A stretch of 64,000 bases of DNA from Streptomyces albireticuli (lineage in GTDB: Bacteria > Actinomycetota > Actinomycetes > Streptomycetales > Streptomycetaceae). Shown here piece by piece: positions 33,958 to 43,492 of this stretch. Position numbers and translations under genes: made by a program. Under the pieces are notes generated by a model, which was not told where the DNA came from, searched no databases, and saw nothing but the letters and a program-made list of their open reading frames with translations. The stretch is taken from positions 868,001 to 932,000 of the forward strand of contig NZ_JAJQQS010000002.1 of assembly GCF_021228125.1 (NCBI RefSeq). Reading direction: 5' to 3'. Position 1 is the first letter of the stretch; each line of letters starts with the position of its first letter.

Positions 33958-36105
33958 GTGGAGGGACCGGACTCCCGGGCCTGGGACGTGTTCCTCAGCT
34001 ACAGCCGCGGCGACGCCCACCGCGTCGCGCCCCTGCGCGACAGCCTGCTCGCCAGTGGCCTCCGCGTCTTCGTCGACGAGGTCACGGTCGCGGGCTTCAC
34101 GGGCATCAGCGACGCCATCCGGGACGGGCTGGCCCGCTCCAAGGCGCTGCTGGCCTGCTACTCCGCCGCCTACCCCGAGCGGCAGGCCTGCCAGTGGGAG
34201 CTCACCACCGCGTACCTCGCCGGGCTGCGCGAGGGCGACCCGAGGCGCCGTGTCATGGTCGTCAACCCCGAGCCGGCCGCCGACCACATCCACCCCGTCG
34301 AGCTGCGCGACGCCAGGCACTGGGCGCTGCCCGCGGACCCCGCGACGCTGGACGCCCTCGTCGCGGACGTACGGGCCCATGTCGCGGCCCTCACCACGCC
34401 GATCGGACCGGCCGGGTCCGGGCCCGCCGCGCATTGGCTGCCCGGCCCGGCGCCCTCCCCGGCCGCCGCCTTCACCGGCCGCCTGCCGTACCTCTGGCAG
34501 GTGCACTCCTTCCTGCACCGGCACGCCGCGCCGCTCACCACCGGGCACACCGCCGCCCGGCCGGTGCAGATCCGGGGCATGGCGGGCATCGGCAAGACGC
34601 TGCTCGCCCAGGAGTACGCGACCCGGTTCGCGGCGGCCTACCCCGGTGGCGTCTTCTGGCTCGCCCGCGACCCGGCCGGTGAGGCCGGAGCGTACGGCCG
34701 GAGCGCGCCGTACGAGGCGGGGCTGCGGGCCGTCGCCGGGGCGCTGGGGCTGCCGCGACGGGGGCCCGTGGAGGAGCTGACGGCACGGCTCGGCGCCCAT
34801 CTCGCCTCCGTCGGGCGGCCGTTCCTGTGGGTCGTCGACGACGTCGCCGACCAGCTGACCGCGCAGCAGATCGGGCGTCTGTGCGCCCCGCACCCGCTGG
34901 GCCGCACACTGCTGACGACCCGGAGCCGCCGCTACGACGCGCTCGCCACGCCCGTCGAGCCGGGGCCGCTCGGGCCGGAGGAGTCGTACGCCCTCCTGAC
35001 CCACGCCACCGCGCCCGGGGGAGCGGAGGAGCGCGCCGCGGCCGAGGCGCTGTGCGCCGCGGTCGCCGGGCACCCGCTGGCCCTGGACCTGCTGTCGTCG
35101 GGCGCCGCCGACGGTTACGCCGCCCTCCACGACCGCTTCCACACGCCGGGACGTTCCCTGCTCGACGTCCTCGCGCGGGGCCGTGTCCTGCCGACCGGCT
35201 ATCCCGCCGAGGTGACCGCCGCGCTGGTCCGGGACGTCCCGGCGGCCGGGCCGTGCGCGACGGATGTGCTGCGCCTCGCCGCCGCCTTCTCGCCGACGCC
35301 GCTGACCAGGGACGACGCCGTACGGGCCCTGTCGGCGGCGGCCACGGTCCCGGACATCGCCACGGCCCGCCGCCTCGACTCCGGCATCGCCGAGCTCCGC
35401 GGCCGCGGCCTGCTGGCACCGGCCGGCACCCGCTCCTGGTCGGCGCACCCGCTGCTGCTGCACGCCTGGCTGCGCCACGACCCCGAACCGGCCCGGGCCG
35501 AGCGGCTGCGGCACGCCGTGATGCGGACCCTGCGCACCTCCTACGGCACTACGCTGGGCCGCGGAGCCCGCCCCGGTCCGACCGGCACGAGCACGAGGGA
35601 GCCGCACATGAACCCGCCCGCGCAGCCGCGTGTGTCCCCGCGGGACGGCGCGCCCAGTGAGCTGGAGCGCATGGCCGCCTTCGACCTCCAGGTCGAACTG
35701 GCCACCCGTATCGGCGTCCAGGAGCTCGCCCCGGGCACCGGCAGCCTCCGCGAGGCCCTCGCCTCGCTGCACGCGATGTTCGAGTTCACGCGGACCACTC
35801 TGCGGCAGTACAGCATCAACCTCGCCGACCGGCCGGCCCCCAAGGGCGCCCGCACCGTCCACACCATCGCGGACGACCTCCTCAACCGCACCCTGCGCCC
35901 GTTCACCAGCGAGTGGCACACCAGGCTGGCCGCCCACGAGGCCCTGCGCCCGTCCGGTACGAGCCCGGTCGCCCACGAGCAGTCCTGGCCCGAGGCCCCC
36001 GCCATGCGCGCCGCCCTCGCGGGCCTGCGCGAACCGCTGCTCCGCATCGTCGCCGACCTCGCCGGGATCTCGGGCGCGGACTTCGGCCTCCCGGCGGCGA
36101 GCTAG
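33958..36105 (+). CDS. TIR/NB-ARC protein with C-terminal helical domain
   Basis: GTG 33958 has AAGGAG 8 nt upstream; the product has 715 residues. Residues 8-145 are a TIR domain (DVFLSYSRGD). The conserved Glu81 in CQWELTTAY sits where NAD-cleaving bacterial TIRs keep their catalytic Glu. Residues 170-400 are an NB-ARC/STAND ATPase: P-loop GMAGIGKT (207-214), Walker B FLWVVDD, LLTTRSR and GHPLAL. A winged-helix-like part follows. Residues about 575-713 are a helical domain shared with the divergent 195-aa gene. ATG 35608 (residue 551), with GAGGGAG 6 nt upstream, could start this domain alone. There are no clear TPR or WD repeats. TIR-STAND proteins elsewhere act in phage defence or signalling; that role is inferred here. 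The 3' end overlaps the next gene by 4 nt. Confidence 0.85.
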   Translation: MEGPDSRAWDVFLSYSRGDAHRVAPLRDSLLASGLRVFVDEVTVAGFTGISDAIRDGLARSKALLACYSAAYPERQACQWELTTAYLAGLREGDPRRRVMVVNPEPAADHIHPVELRDARHWALPADPATLDALVADVRAHVAALTTPIGPAGSGPAAHWLPGPAPSPAAAFTGRLPYLWQVHSFLHRHAAPLTTGHTAARPVQIRGMAGIGKTLLAQEYATRFAAAYPGGVFWLARDPAGEAGAYGRSAPYEAGLRAVAGALGLPRRGPVEELTARLGAHLASVGRPFLWVVDDVADQLTAQQIGRLCAPHPLGRTLLTTRSRRYDALATPVEPGPLGPEESYALLTHATAPGGAEERAAAEALCAAVAGHPLALDLLSSGAADGYAALHDRFHTPGRSLLDVLARGRVLPTGYPAEVTAALVRDVPAAGPCATDVLRLAAAFSPTPLTRDDAVRALSAAATVPDIATARRLDSGIAELRGRGLLAPAGTRSWSAHPLLLHAWLRHDPEPARAERLRHAVMRTLRTSYGTTLGRGARPGPTGTSTREPHMNPPAQPRVSPRDGAPSELERMAAFDLQVELATRIGVQELAPGTGSLREALASLHAMFEFTRTTLRQYSINLADRPAPKGARTVHTIADDLLNRTLRPFTSEWHTRLAAHEALRPSGTSPVAHEQSWPEAPAMRAALAGLREPLLRIVADLAGISGADFGLPAAS

Positions 36106-36386
36106 CGCGGTCCCCGGCGCCCCGGCCGTTCGTCCCGCACCGGCTCGTACGGCGGCACGTCCCGCCCCGGCTGGTAATGCGGCCCTTGCCGGATGTGCCG
36201 GACGACCAGCCCGAGATCGACGGCGACGACCACCACCAGCACCGCACAGGCAATGGCCCACCCCGGATGCCCCGTCCACACGAAGAGCCCCGTCCCCGCC
36301 ACAGCCCACACCAGCCCCCACACGGCCAGCCCGCACCGCAGCCGCAGCGCGCTGCGCGCGGTCGCCGGCTCACTGCCCGTACGCAT
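36102..36386 (-). CDS. DUF6343 family membrane protein
   Basis: The 94-residue product starts MRTGSEPATARSALRLR, the pattern I associate with the DUF6343 family of small Streptomyces membrane proteins. Two hydrophobic helices (about residues 20-40 and 44-65) are followed by a Pro/Arg-rich cytoplasmic tail. ATG 36386 has GGGAG at suitable distance; ATG 36395 is in frame but directly against it. Its stop overlaps the TIR gene stop on the other strand (CTAG). No function is known. Confidence 0.75.
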   Translation of the reverse strand: MRTGSEPATARSALRLRCGLAVWGLVWAVAGTGLFVWTGHPGWAIACAVLVVVVAVDLGLVVRHIRQGPHYQPGRDVPPYEPVRDERPGRRGPR

Positions 36387-36465
36387 GGCGACCATCTCCC
36401 ACTACCAGCATCCACCCGGGAGGGAGGAGGGGGCGCGAAGTGGGCCCCGGGTGGGAAGGCGGCGT

Positions 36466-38454
36466 CTACGCGGGAGTCCTCGGCCGGCCGGGTCGGCCGG
36501 TGAGGTGAACGATCACACTGGAGTGGAAGCGGTCCACGGCGGCGTCGACGCTCCGGATGAAGCCGGACTCGGCGTTGCCCCGGCTGCTCCCCATGCCCTT
36601 GAACAGTGACAGCCGGAAGCCCGTGATCTGCGTGCCGTCCTTCGGAAGGAGATCACCTGGTTCCGGACGGAGGCGTTCCAAGGTGCCGCGGGGACCGGCG
36701 GCGCCGCCCTCGACGAGTGTCTGTACATGCATGTCGGCGGGGGCTTCCGCGAGCTGTCTCACCAGCCGCTTGGCCCAGCTGAGCGGGTAGCCCTGGGTGG
36801 GGGCGGGGATCTCGATGGAGGTCCTGATCCGGCTGGTGCGGAGGTCCGCGCTGACGCCCAGGGTGCCCACGATGCCGTCGATCCGGATCTCGGCGTCCAG
36901 CAGGCCGCGCTCACAGAGCTGGTCGGCGAGGGCCGCCCGGCGGGCGTGGGGGTCGGTGCCACGCTTGACCCGCTGCACGGGCAGGACCTTCTCGCCGAGC
37001 TCGCCACCGAGGCGCAGGCAGACCTGGCGGACGAGTCGCTCCCAGCTCTCGACGACCTGGACGGCGCGCTCGTCCCCCTGGCACAGGGTTTCGTCGTCGA
37101 TCCCGTTCCGCACGGGGACCCAGGCGGGTCCCATGTTCTGGAAGCCGTGGCAGCCGGAGTTCTCGTGCTGGAGGTAGTGCAGCAGCTCCTGGAGCAGCCA
37201 GGCGTGAGGCTCGTGCCGGACGCCCTCGTGGAGGATCAGCATCTGTGCCTGGTAGGCCACTTCGGCCCAGGAGAGGTGGCGCAGCGCCACCTTGTGCTTG
37301 CGGCGGCCGTCGACCTTGACCTGGACGAGCGGGCTGCCCTCCAGTGCGACGTCGTTCGACAGCGTGATCACCGCCTCGTAGCCGCGCCGGGCGGCTATGT
37401 CCATGTAGTCCTGGATCTGCTCGGCCTTGAGGGCGTTGCCGTTGGTCTTGGTCTCGACGAGAGCCGTCCAGATCTTTCCCGCGCGTTCGACCCGGATCAC
37501 ACCGTCCGGACGCTTCGGGTTCTCCCCGTGCGGGAGGGACACCTCGGTGAAGGTCTCCATACGTCCGGCCGGAGCCCCGAAGGCCGCGGTGAGCCGACGC
37601 CCGAACTCCGGCACCTGGGCCATGACGGACAGCAGGATCGAGGTGGCGCGGGTCTCCCGCTCCCGGTCGTTCTTGAGCGTGGCGGCGGGGAAGAGCAGGG
37701 ATGAGCGCCAGGTGTCGTGTTCGGCGAGGGACTTCTTCGGCTTCGGCAGCGTCACCTTCTTCCTGGCGGTTCGGAGGCGGCGGGCCGGTGCGGGTGCCTC
37801 GGCGGCGGGTGTCGCCGCGGGAGCGGGCTGCTCGGGTGCTTCCGGGGCGGGCTCCGTCTCCGCTGCCTCTGTGAGGACATCGGCAGGATTGGCCCCGGCC
37901 TCGCTCTCCGGACTGTCGTCCTCGTCGATCTCGATCCCGAAGTCGGTGGCGAGTCCGGCCAGGCCCGTGGCGTAGCCCTGGCCCACGGCCCGGAACTTCC
38001 ACTCTCCGCCGCGCCGGTAGATCTCACCGAAGACGAAGGCGCTCTCGACGCTCGCCTGTGTGATGGTGAAGCCGAGGATCTCCTCCCCGGCCGCGTCGCT
38101 CAGTGTGACCCTCAGGTTCTCCAGTTGCCCGAACGCGGCCCGTCGGTGTCGGCTGGCCGCGACCACGACACGGTCGACCTCGGCGGGCAGGGCGGTCAGG
38201 TCCAGCTGGATGCGGTCCTCGCTGCCGCCTTCGGAGGGTGTCTGGCCGAGGAGCTGGACGCTGCCGTCGGCGGCGGCCGGGTTGTTGTAGAAGAAGAAGT
38301 CCTCGTTGCCGCGGACCTTGCCGTTCTCGTCGAGGAGCAGTACGGAAACGTCGGCGTCCCCGTCCCCGTCCGGGCTGCTCCAGCCCAGGCTGACGATGAC
38401 GGAGCCGACGTTCTCGCTCAGGGACGACAGGCCTACGTTGGCACCCTTGATCAT
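36466..38454 (-). CDS. TerD domain fused to PD-(D/E)XK nuclease-like domain
   Basis: The 662-residue protein has three parts. Residues 1-172 are a TerD domain (MIKGANVGLSSL, SLGWSSPDGDGDADVSVLLL, EDFFFYNNPAA, FGEIYRRGGEWKFRAVGQGY). These domains bind calcium through Asp-rich loops in tellurite and stress-resistance systems. Residues 173-235 are an acidic then Ala/Pro-rich linker. Residues about 245-400 look like a restriction-endonuclease fold: E304, PDGVI (Asp317) and ALVETKT (Glu334, Lys336), followed by EQIQDYMDIA. The C-terminal 250 residues are unassigned. Start choice is uncertain: ATG 38463 is three codons upstream. The gene stands alone, convergent with nothing but following ogt on the same strand. 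Confidence 0.8.
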   Translation of the reverse strand: MIKGANVGLSSLSENVGSVIVSLGWSSPDGDGDADVSVLLLDENGKVRGNEDFFFYNNPAAADGSVQLLGQTPSEGGSEDRIQLDLTALPAEVDRVVVAASRHRRAAFGQLENLRVTLSDAAGEEILGFTITQASVESAFVFGEIYRRGGEWKFRAVGQGYATGLAGLATDFGIEIDEDDSPESEAGANPADVLTEAAETEPAPEAPEQPAPAATPAAEAPAPARRLRTARKKVTLPKPKKSLAEHDTWRSSLLFPAATLKNDRERETRATSILLSVMAQVPEFGRRLTAAFGAPAGRMETFTEVSLPHGENPKRPDGVIRVERAGKIWTALVETKTNGNALKAEQIQDYMDIAARRGYEAVITLSNDVALEGSPLVQVKVDGRRKHKVALRHLSWAEVAYQAQMLILHEGVRHEPHAWLLQELLHYLQHENSGCHGFQNMGPAWVPVRNGIDDETLCQGDERAVQVVESWERLVRQVCLRLGGELGEKVLPVQRVKRGTDPHARRAALADQLCERGLLDAEIRIDGIVGTLGVSADLRTSRIRTSIEIPAPTQGYPLSWAKRLVRQLAEAPADMHVQTLVEGGAAGPRGTLERLRPEPGDLLPKDGTQITGFRLSLFKGMGSSRGNAESGFIRSVDAAVDRFHSSVIVHLTGRPGRPRTPA

Positions 38455-38590
38455 TTCGTGCATGAGCCCCCCCAGGGCATTGCGCATGGGGCACCCGAGC
38501 GGTTCAGGCACCCCGCTGAGGTCGCGGTGCGGGCCCGCGAGCATGGGGGTGATCTTATCGACAGACCGGATCGGAACGGCCCGGAACCGT

Positions 38591-39163
38591 TCAGAACAGG
38601 GGCTGGGGAAGGACGCCTTCGAGGGTCAGCAGGGCCCGCTTGACCTCCAGGCCGCCGCCGAAGCCGCCCAGGCCGCCGCCGCTCTCGACGACGCGGTGGC
38701 AGGGCACCACGATCGGCAGGGGGTTGCCGCCCATGGCGGTGCCGACGGCGCGGGCCGCGCCGGGTTCGCCGACGCGGTCGGCCAGGTCCTGGTAGCTGAC
38801 CACGGTGCCGTAGGGGACGTGGTCGGCGAGCTCGCGCAGTACGCGGCGGTTGAAGCCCGAGGTCAGGGACCAGTCCAGGGGGACGGAGAAGGTCTCGCGG
38901 CGGCCGGTGAAGTAGGCCGCGAGCTCCTTCGTGGTCTCGGCGAGGACCTCGTGGGCGGCGGAGGGGGCGGCTCCGGGGCCGGTGCCCAGGCGGCGGGTGA
39001 GGCGGGCCACGGCCCGCTGTGAGGTCGGGCCGTCGGCGGCGAAGGCGACCTCGAGCAGTCCGGTGGGCGTCGCCGCGAGACCGACGGGGCCGATGGGGGC
39101 GTCGACCGTCGTCCACGCCCACACCAGGGGCCCCGCCGGAGGGTTTTGATGCGTGTCCGTCAC
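38591..39163 (-). CDS. ogt: methylated-DNA-protein-cysteine methyltransferase
   Basis: The 190-residue protein carries the acceptor motif PIVVPCHRVV, the helix-turn-helix TVVSYQDLADRVGEPGAARAVG, and the N-terminal ribonuclease-H-like domain. It moves the methyl group from O6-methylguanine to its own cysteine in a single suicidal reaction. GTG 39163 follows a TAGGCT box by 6 nt, so the mRNA may be leaderless. It lies among other repair genes, but its promoter lacks the motif shared by polA, uvrB and uvrC. Confidence 0.93.
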   Translation of the reverse strand: MTDTHQNPPAGPLVWAWTTVDAPIGPVGLAATPTGLLEVAFAADGPTSQRAVARLTRRLGTGPGAAPSAAHEVLAETTKELAAYFTGRRETFSVPLDWSLTSGFNRRVLRELADHVPYGTVVSYQDLADRVGEPGAARAVGTAMGGNPLPIVVPCHRVVESGGGLGGFGGGLEVKRALLTLEGVLPQPLF

Positions 39164-39202
39164 TCTGTCAGCCTACGCCGGGGACGGCCGTCGCCCCGGG
39201 CG

Positions 39203-40138
39203 TCACAGGTCGTAGAGGAACGAGAGCGGCGAGAAGGCCGGCCCGTAGTCGTCGTCCTCCTCGGCGAGCGCCTCCTCCACCACGTGCGGGGCGTTGCTGA
39301 TGATGTAGTCGACGCCCATCCGGGCCAGGTCGACGGCCCGGTCGCCGTCGTCGACGGTCCAGGCCGAGACCTCCAGCTTCCTGCCGTGCGGTCCCTTCAC
39401 CGCGTGCACGGCCCGGACCCACGCGGCCGTGACGCTCCGGTGGTTCGGGTTGATCTGGTCGGCGAACTTCGCGTACGCGCCGAGCTCCGAGACCTTGGGC
39501 GCGCCCAGGAAGCCCGTCTTCACGTCCTTGCGCAGGCCGTGGAAGGTCTTCAGGGACGCCGCGCTGAAGCTCTGGACGACCAGGTCGTTCCTGACGTGCC
39601 CCCGGTCGAGCCAGCCGGCCCGGCGCAGCTCGGTGACCAGCTGCCGCTCGATGCCGGGGTAGAGCTCCGGCGCCTTGACCTCCAGCAGCAGCCGCTGGCG
39701 GTGCCGGTCGACGCGCTGGAGGTAGCGCTTGAGCGTCGGGACGCGCTCTCCGGCGAATCTGCGGTCGTACCAGCTGCCCGCGTCGAGCTTCTCGATCTCC
39801 GCGAGGGTGAAGTCAGAGATCCGCCAGGGCGCCCGGCCGGGGAAGCGCTTCTCAACGTCGGTCGTCCGGTTCAGCGTGGTGTCGTGCATGACGATCAGGG
39901 CGCCGTCCTTGGTGCGCTGGACGTCGTTCTCCACCCAGCGGATGCCGAGGCGGGCGGCCCGGTCGACCGCGGCCAGGGTGTTCTCCGGGGCCTGGACCGG
40001 GACGCCCCGGTGGCCGATGGCCACGGGCACCCGGGTCCGTGCGGCGGCCGGGGCGGCGGCCTTCGCGGGGGTGGCGAGGAAGAGCGTGGTCATACCGAGC
40101 AACGCGCAGGTCACGGCGGAGACGGGGCGGATGCGCAT
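39203..40138 (-). CDS. secreted glycerophosphodiester phosphodiesterase
   Basis: The 311-residue product has a Sec signal peptide (residues 1-27, ending PAKAAA) and a GDPD TIM-barrel: [13 protein letters not shown] with the catalytic His-Arg, [26 protein letters not shown] with metal-binding Glu/Asp and His, and LLLEVKAPE. It releases sn-glycerol 3-phosphate from phospholipid head groups or teichoic acids outside the membrane. GAGGAG lies 5-6 nt before ATG 40138. It is divergent from uvrB, 226 bp apart. Confidence 0.92.
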   Translation of the reverse strand: MRIRPVSAVTCALLGMTTLFLATPAKAAAPAAARTRVPVAIGHRGVPVQAPENTLAAVDRAARLGIRWVENDVQRTKDGALIVMHDTTLNRTTDVEKRFPGRAPWRISDFTLAEIEKLDAGSWYDRRFAGERVPTLKRYLQRVDRHRQRLLLEVKAPELYPGIERQLVTELRRAGWLDRGHVRNDLVVQSFSAASLKTFHGLRKDVKTGFLGAPKVSELGAYAKFADQINPNHRSVTAAWVRAVHAVKGPHGRKLEVSAWTVDDGDRAVDLARMGVDYIISNAPHVVEEALAEEDDDYGPAFSPLSFLYDL

Positions 40139-40335
40139 ACGGGCTCCTCGCGGCGTCTGGACACGGCGGGGCCGGGGCGCGCGGTCGCGTCCCGGTCCTT
40201 TGTGTACGGGATGGGGCGTACACCAGACAAGTACGCGACGGCGGGGCCCGGAGCACCCCCGCCGGAAGACCTTTTGCCCGATCTTCGCCGCACGTTCGTC
40301 CGGGAAACAGCCGGGGAACGCCCGGCGCCCGGCCG

Positions 40336-40358
40336 TTGTCAGTGGGGAGCCGTACGGT
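40336..40358 (+). promoter_or_regulatory. RecA-independent DNA-damage promoter of uvrB
   Basis: TTGTCAGTG (40336-40344), 8 bp, then TACGGT (40353-40358) is a full match to the actinobacterial RecA-NDp motif (tTGTCRGTG-N8-TAnnnT). The uvrB ATG follows after 6 nt, which predicts a leaderless mRNA. Confidence 0.85.
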
Positions 40359-40364
40359 GGTTCC

Positions 40365-42500
40365 ATGCGGCCCGTATCGAAGATCGAACGCAAGGTGGCA
40401 CCTTTCGAGGTCGTCAGCCCCTTCCAGCCCAGCGGTGATCAGCCCACCGCCATCGCCGAGCTGGAACGACGCATCCGCGCAGGTGAGAAGGACGTCGTCC
40501 TGCTCGGTGCGACCGGCACCGGCAAGTCCGCGACCACCGCGTGGATGATCGAGAAGCTCCAGCGGCCGACGCTCGTGATGGCGCCCAACAAGACCCTCGC
40601 GGCACAGCTCGCCAATGAGTTCCGTGAGCTCCTGCCGAACAACGCAGTCGAATACTTTGTGTCGTATTACGACTACTATCAGCCCGAGGCGTACGTCCCC
40701 CAGTCGGACACGTACATCGAGAAGGATTCCTCGATCAACGAGGAGGTCGAGCGGCTGCGCCACTCCGCGACGAACTCCCTGCTCACCCGGCGTGATGTCG
40801 TGGTGGTCGCTTCGGTGTCCTGCATCTACGGCCTCGGCACCCCGCAGGAGTACGTCGACCGGATGGTGCCGCTCAAGGTCGGCCAGGAGATCGACCGCGA
40901 TCAGCTGCTGCGCCGCTTCGTGGAGATCCAGTACACCCGGAACGACCTGGCGTTCACCCGGGGCACCTTCCGGGTGCGCGGCGACACCATCGAGATCTTC
41001 CCGGTCTACGAGGAGCTCGCCGTCCGGATCGAGATGTTCGGTGACGAGATCGAGGCGCTCTCCACCCTGCACCCCCTCACCGGCGAGGTCATCTCCGACG
41101 ACCAGGAGCTCTACGTCTTCCCCGCCAGCCACTACATCGCGGGCGCCGAGCGCATGGAGAAGGCCATCGCCGGCATCGAGACCGAGCTGGAGCGGACCCT
41201 GGCGAGGATGGAGAAGCAGGGCAAGCTCCTGGAGGCCCAGCGGCTCCGCATGCGCACCACCTACGACATCGAGATGATGCGCCAGATCGGCTCCTGCTCC
41301 GGCATCGAGAACTACTCGCTGCACATGGACGACCGCGAGCCCGGCTCCCCGCCCAACACCCTCCTCGACTACTTCCCGGAGGACTTCCTCCTCGTCATCG
41401 ACGAGTCGCACGTCACCGTCCCCCAGATCGGCGCGATGTACGAGGGCGACGCCTCCCGCAAGCGCACGCTCGTCGAGCACGGCTTCCGGCTCCCGTCGGC
41501 CATGGACAACCGGCCGCTGAAGTGGGAGGAGTTCACCGAGCGCATCGGCCAGACGGTCTACCTCTCGGCGACCCCCGGGAAGTACGAGCTGTCCCGCGGC
41601 GACGGCTTCGTGGAGCAGATCATCCGCCCCACCGGCCTCGTCGACCCCGAGGTCGTCGTCAAGCCGACGGAGGGCCAGATCGACGACCTGGTCCACGAGA
41701 TCCGCACGCGCACCGAGAAGGACGAGCGCGTCCTGGTCACCACCCTCACCAAGAAGATGGCCGAGGACCTCACGGACTACTTCCTGGAGCTCGGCATCCA
41801 GGTGCGCTATCTGCACAGCGACGTCGACACCCTGCGCCGCATCGAGCTGCTGCGCGAGCTGCGCGCCGGCGAGTACGACGTCCTGGTCGGCATCAACCTC
41901 CTCCGTGAGGGCCTGGACCTGCCCGAGGTGTCCCTGGTCGCGATCCTGGACGCCGACAAGGAGGGCTTCCTCCGCTCGGGCACGTCCCTGATCCAGACGA
42001 TCGGCCGCGCGGCGCGCAACGTCTCCGGTCAGGTCCATATGTACGCCGACAAGGTCACCCCGGCGATGGAGAAGGCCATCGAGGAGACCAACCGCCGCCG
42101 CGAGAAGCAGATCGCGTACAACAAGGAGCGGGGCATCGACCCGCAGCCGCTGCGGAAGAAGATCGGCGACATCGTCGCGTCCCTGGCCCGCGAGGAGATC
42201 GACACCCAGGAGCTCCTGGGCACGGGCTACCGCGAGGACAAGTCCAAGGGGAAGGCGCCCGTGCCCACGGCGGCGGGCGGCGGCCAGGCCGGCAAGACAG
42301 GCGCCAAGGGCAAGGGCAAGAAGGCCGTGGTGGCCACGGACCGCCCCGCCGCGGAACTGGCCCAGCTCATCGAGGACATGACCGACCGTATGCGGGCCGC
42401 CGCGGCCGAGCTCCAGTTCGAGGTCGCCGCCCGGCTGCGGGACGAGGTGAGCGAGCTGAAGAAGGAGCTGCGGCAGATGAGGGAAGCCGGTCTCGCCTGA
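40365..42500 (+). CDS. uvrB: excinuclease ABC subunit B
   Basis: The 711-residue protein is the damage-verifying helicase of nucleotide excision repair. It has Walker [11 protein letters not shown], the beta-hairpin region [20 protein letters not shown], helicase motif [28 protein letters not shown], and a C-terminal UVR domain ([22 protein letters not shown]) that contacts UvrC. Residues about 625-665 add a Gly/Lys-rich spacer before that domain. The ATG at 40365 has no ribosome-binding site and sits 6 nt after the -10 box, which fits leaderless translation. Confidence 0.97.
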   Translation: MRPVSKIERKVAPFEVVSPFQPSGDQPTAIAELERRIRAGEKDVVLLGATGTGKSATTAWMIEKLQRPTLVMAPNKTLAAQLANEFRELLPNNAVEYFVSYYDYYQPEAYVPQSDTYIEKDSSINEEVERLRHSATNSLLTRRDVVVVASVSCIYGLGTPQEYVDRMVPLKVGQEIDRDQLLRRFVEIQYTRNDLAFTRGTFRVRGDTIEIFPVYEELAVRIEMFGDEIEALSTLHPLTGEVISDDQELYVFPASHYIAGAERMEKAIAGIETELERTLARMEKQGKLLEAQRLRMRTTYDIEMMRQIGSCSGIENYSLHMDDREPGSPPNTLLDYFPEDFLLVIDESHVTVPQIGAMYEGDASRKRTLVEHGFRLPSAMDNRPLKWEEFTERIGQTVYLSATPGKYELSRGDGFVEQIIRPTGLVDPEVVVKPTEGQIDDLVHEIRTRTEKDERVLVTTLTKKMAEDLTDYFLELGIQVRYLHSDVDTLRRIELLRELRAGEYDVLVGINLLREGLDLPEVSLVAILDADKEGFLRSGTSLIQTIGRAARNVSGQVHMYADKVTPAMEKAIEETNRRREKQIAYNKERGIDPQPLRKKIGDIVASLAREEIDTQELLGTGYREDKSKGKAPVPTAAGGGQAGKTGAKGKGKKAVVATDRPAAELAQLIEDMTDRMRAAAAELQFEVAARLRDEVSELKKELRQMREAGLA

Positions 42501-42687
42501 CGGCCCGTCGCCCCGTCCCGCTCCGGCCCGGCCGCCCGAGCCGCCGCTCGCCCCGGCGGCATGTTGCAATGCCGCCACAAACCCCGCCCGCGTGCCTGAC
42601 CGGTCCACGGCAGTGCATAGGGTCGTTCGAGGAGGTCGCGCGTACGCGCGACCCACGGGGAAGCGGTAAACGAGAAAGGGACTGCGC

Positions 42688-43266
42688 GTGACGGTCAACT
42701 TGTCCAAGGGTCAGGGCATCAGCCTCCAGAAGGCCGACGGGGGCACCCTGACCGCGGTGCGGATGGGGCTCGGCTGGCAGTCGGCTCCCCGCCGCGGACT
42801 GTTCGGGTCGCGCACCAAGGAGATCGACCTCGACGCCTCGGCGGTGCTCTTCGCCGGTGACCAGCCGGTGGACGTGGTCTTCTTCCGCCACCTGGTCAGC
42901 GACGACGGCTCCGTGCGCCACACCGGTGACAACCTCGTCGGCGGCGCCGGCAAGGGCGGCGACGACGAGGCGATCCTCGTCGACCTCCAGCGCGTCCCGG
43001 TGCACATCGACCAGATCGTCTTCACGGTGAACTCCTTCACCGGCCAGACGTTCGCCGAGGTGCAGAACGCCTTCTGCCGCCTCGTCGACGAGACCAACGG
43101 CGAGGAGCTGGCCCGCTACACCCTCGACGGCGGCGGCGCGTACACCGCGCAGATCATGGCGAAGGTGCACCGCTCCGGCGCCGGCTGGGCGATGACCGCC
43201 ATCGGCACCCCGGCCAACGGCCGGACCTTCCAGGACCTCATGCCGGCCATCCTGCCGAGCCTGTAA
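42688..43266 (+). CDS. terD: TerD family protein
   Basis: The 192-residue protein is a single TerD domain: VNLSKGQGISL, VRMGLGWQSA, DLDASAVLFAGDQPVDVVFF, VRHTGDNLVG--GKGGDDEAI with the Asp-rich calcium loop, and a C-terminal GAGWAMTAIG. TerD proteins are cytoplasmic, bind calcium, and accompany TerC-type membrane proteins in tellurite, phage and stress resistance. GTG 42688 has GAGAAAGGGA upstream. A perfect hairpin follows the gene, before a second TerD gene of very different form. Confidence 0.92.
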   Translation: MTVNLSKGQGISLQKADGGTLTAVRMGLGWQSAPRRGLFGSRTKEIDLDASAVLFAGDQPVDVVFFRHLVSDDGSVRHTGDNLVGGAGKGGDDEAILVDLQRVPVHIDQIVFTVNSFTGQTFAEVQNAFCRLVDETNGEELARYTLDGGGAYTAQIMAKVHRSGAGWAMTAIGTPANGRTFQDLMPAILPSL

Positions 43267-43350
43267 GGCACGACGGCGGTACGGCCCGCGAGCCGTACGA
43301 GCAAGCGGTACGTACGTCACGGCCGGCCCGTGCGTACGGAACGGACGACC

Positions 43351-43380
43351 GGGCCCGGTGGAGATCCCTCCACCGGGCCC
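43351..43380 (+). terminator. terminator after terD
   Basis: GGGCCCGGTGGAG (43351-43363) and CTCCACCGGGCCC (43368-43380) form a perfect 13-bp stem with a 4-nt loop in the 226-bp gap between the two TerD genes. Confidence 0.85.
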
Positions 43381-43492
43381 GCGGGCACCCGGGGCCCGAC
43401 CGGCACGCCGGCCACGGCGGTCGGCAAGCACACCACCGGGCACGATGCGTGACACGCACGGCCGGGAAACACCACAACAAGGGGGCGCAGGA

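Noticed and set aside
39852..42707. 951-codon minus-strand frame opposite uvrB
   Set aside because: Antisense shadow of uvrB, which has all helicase motifs.
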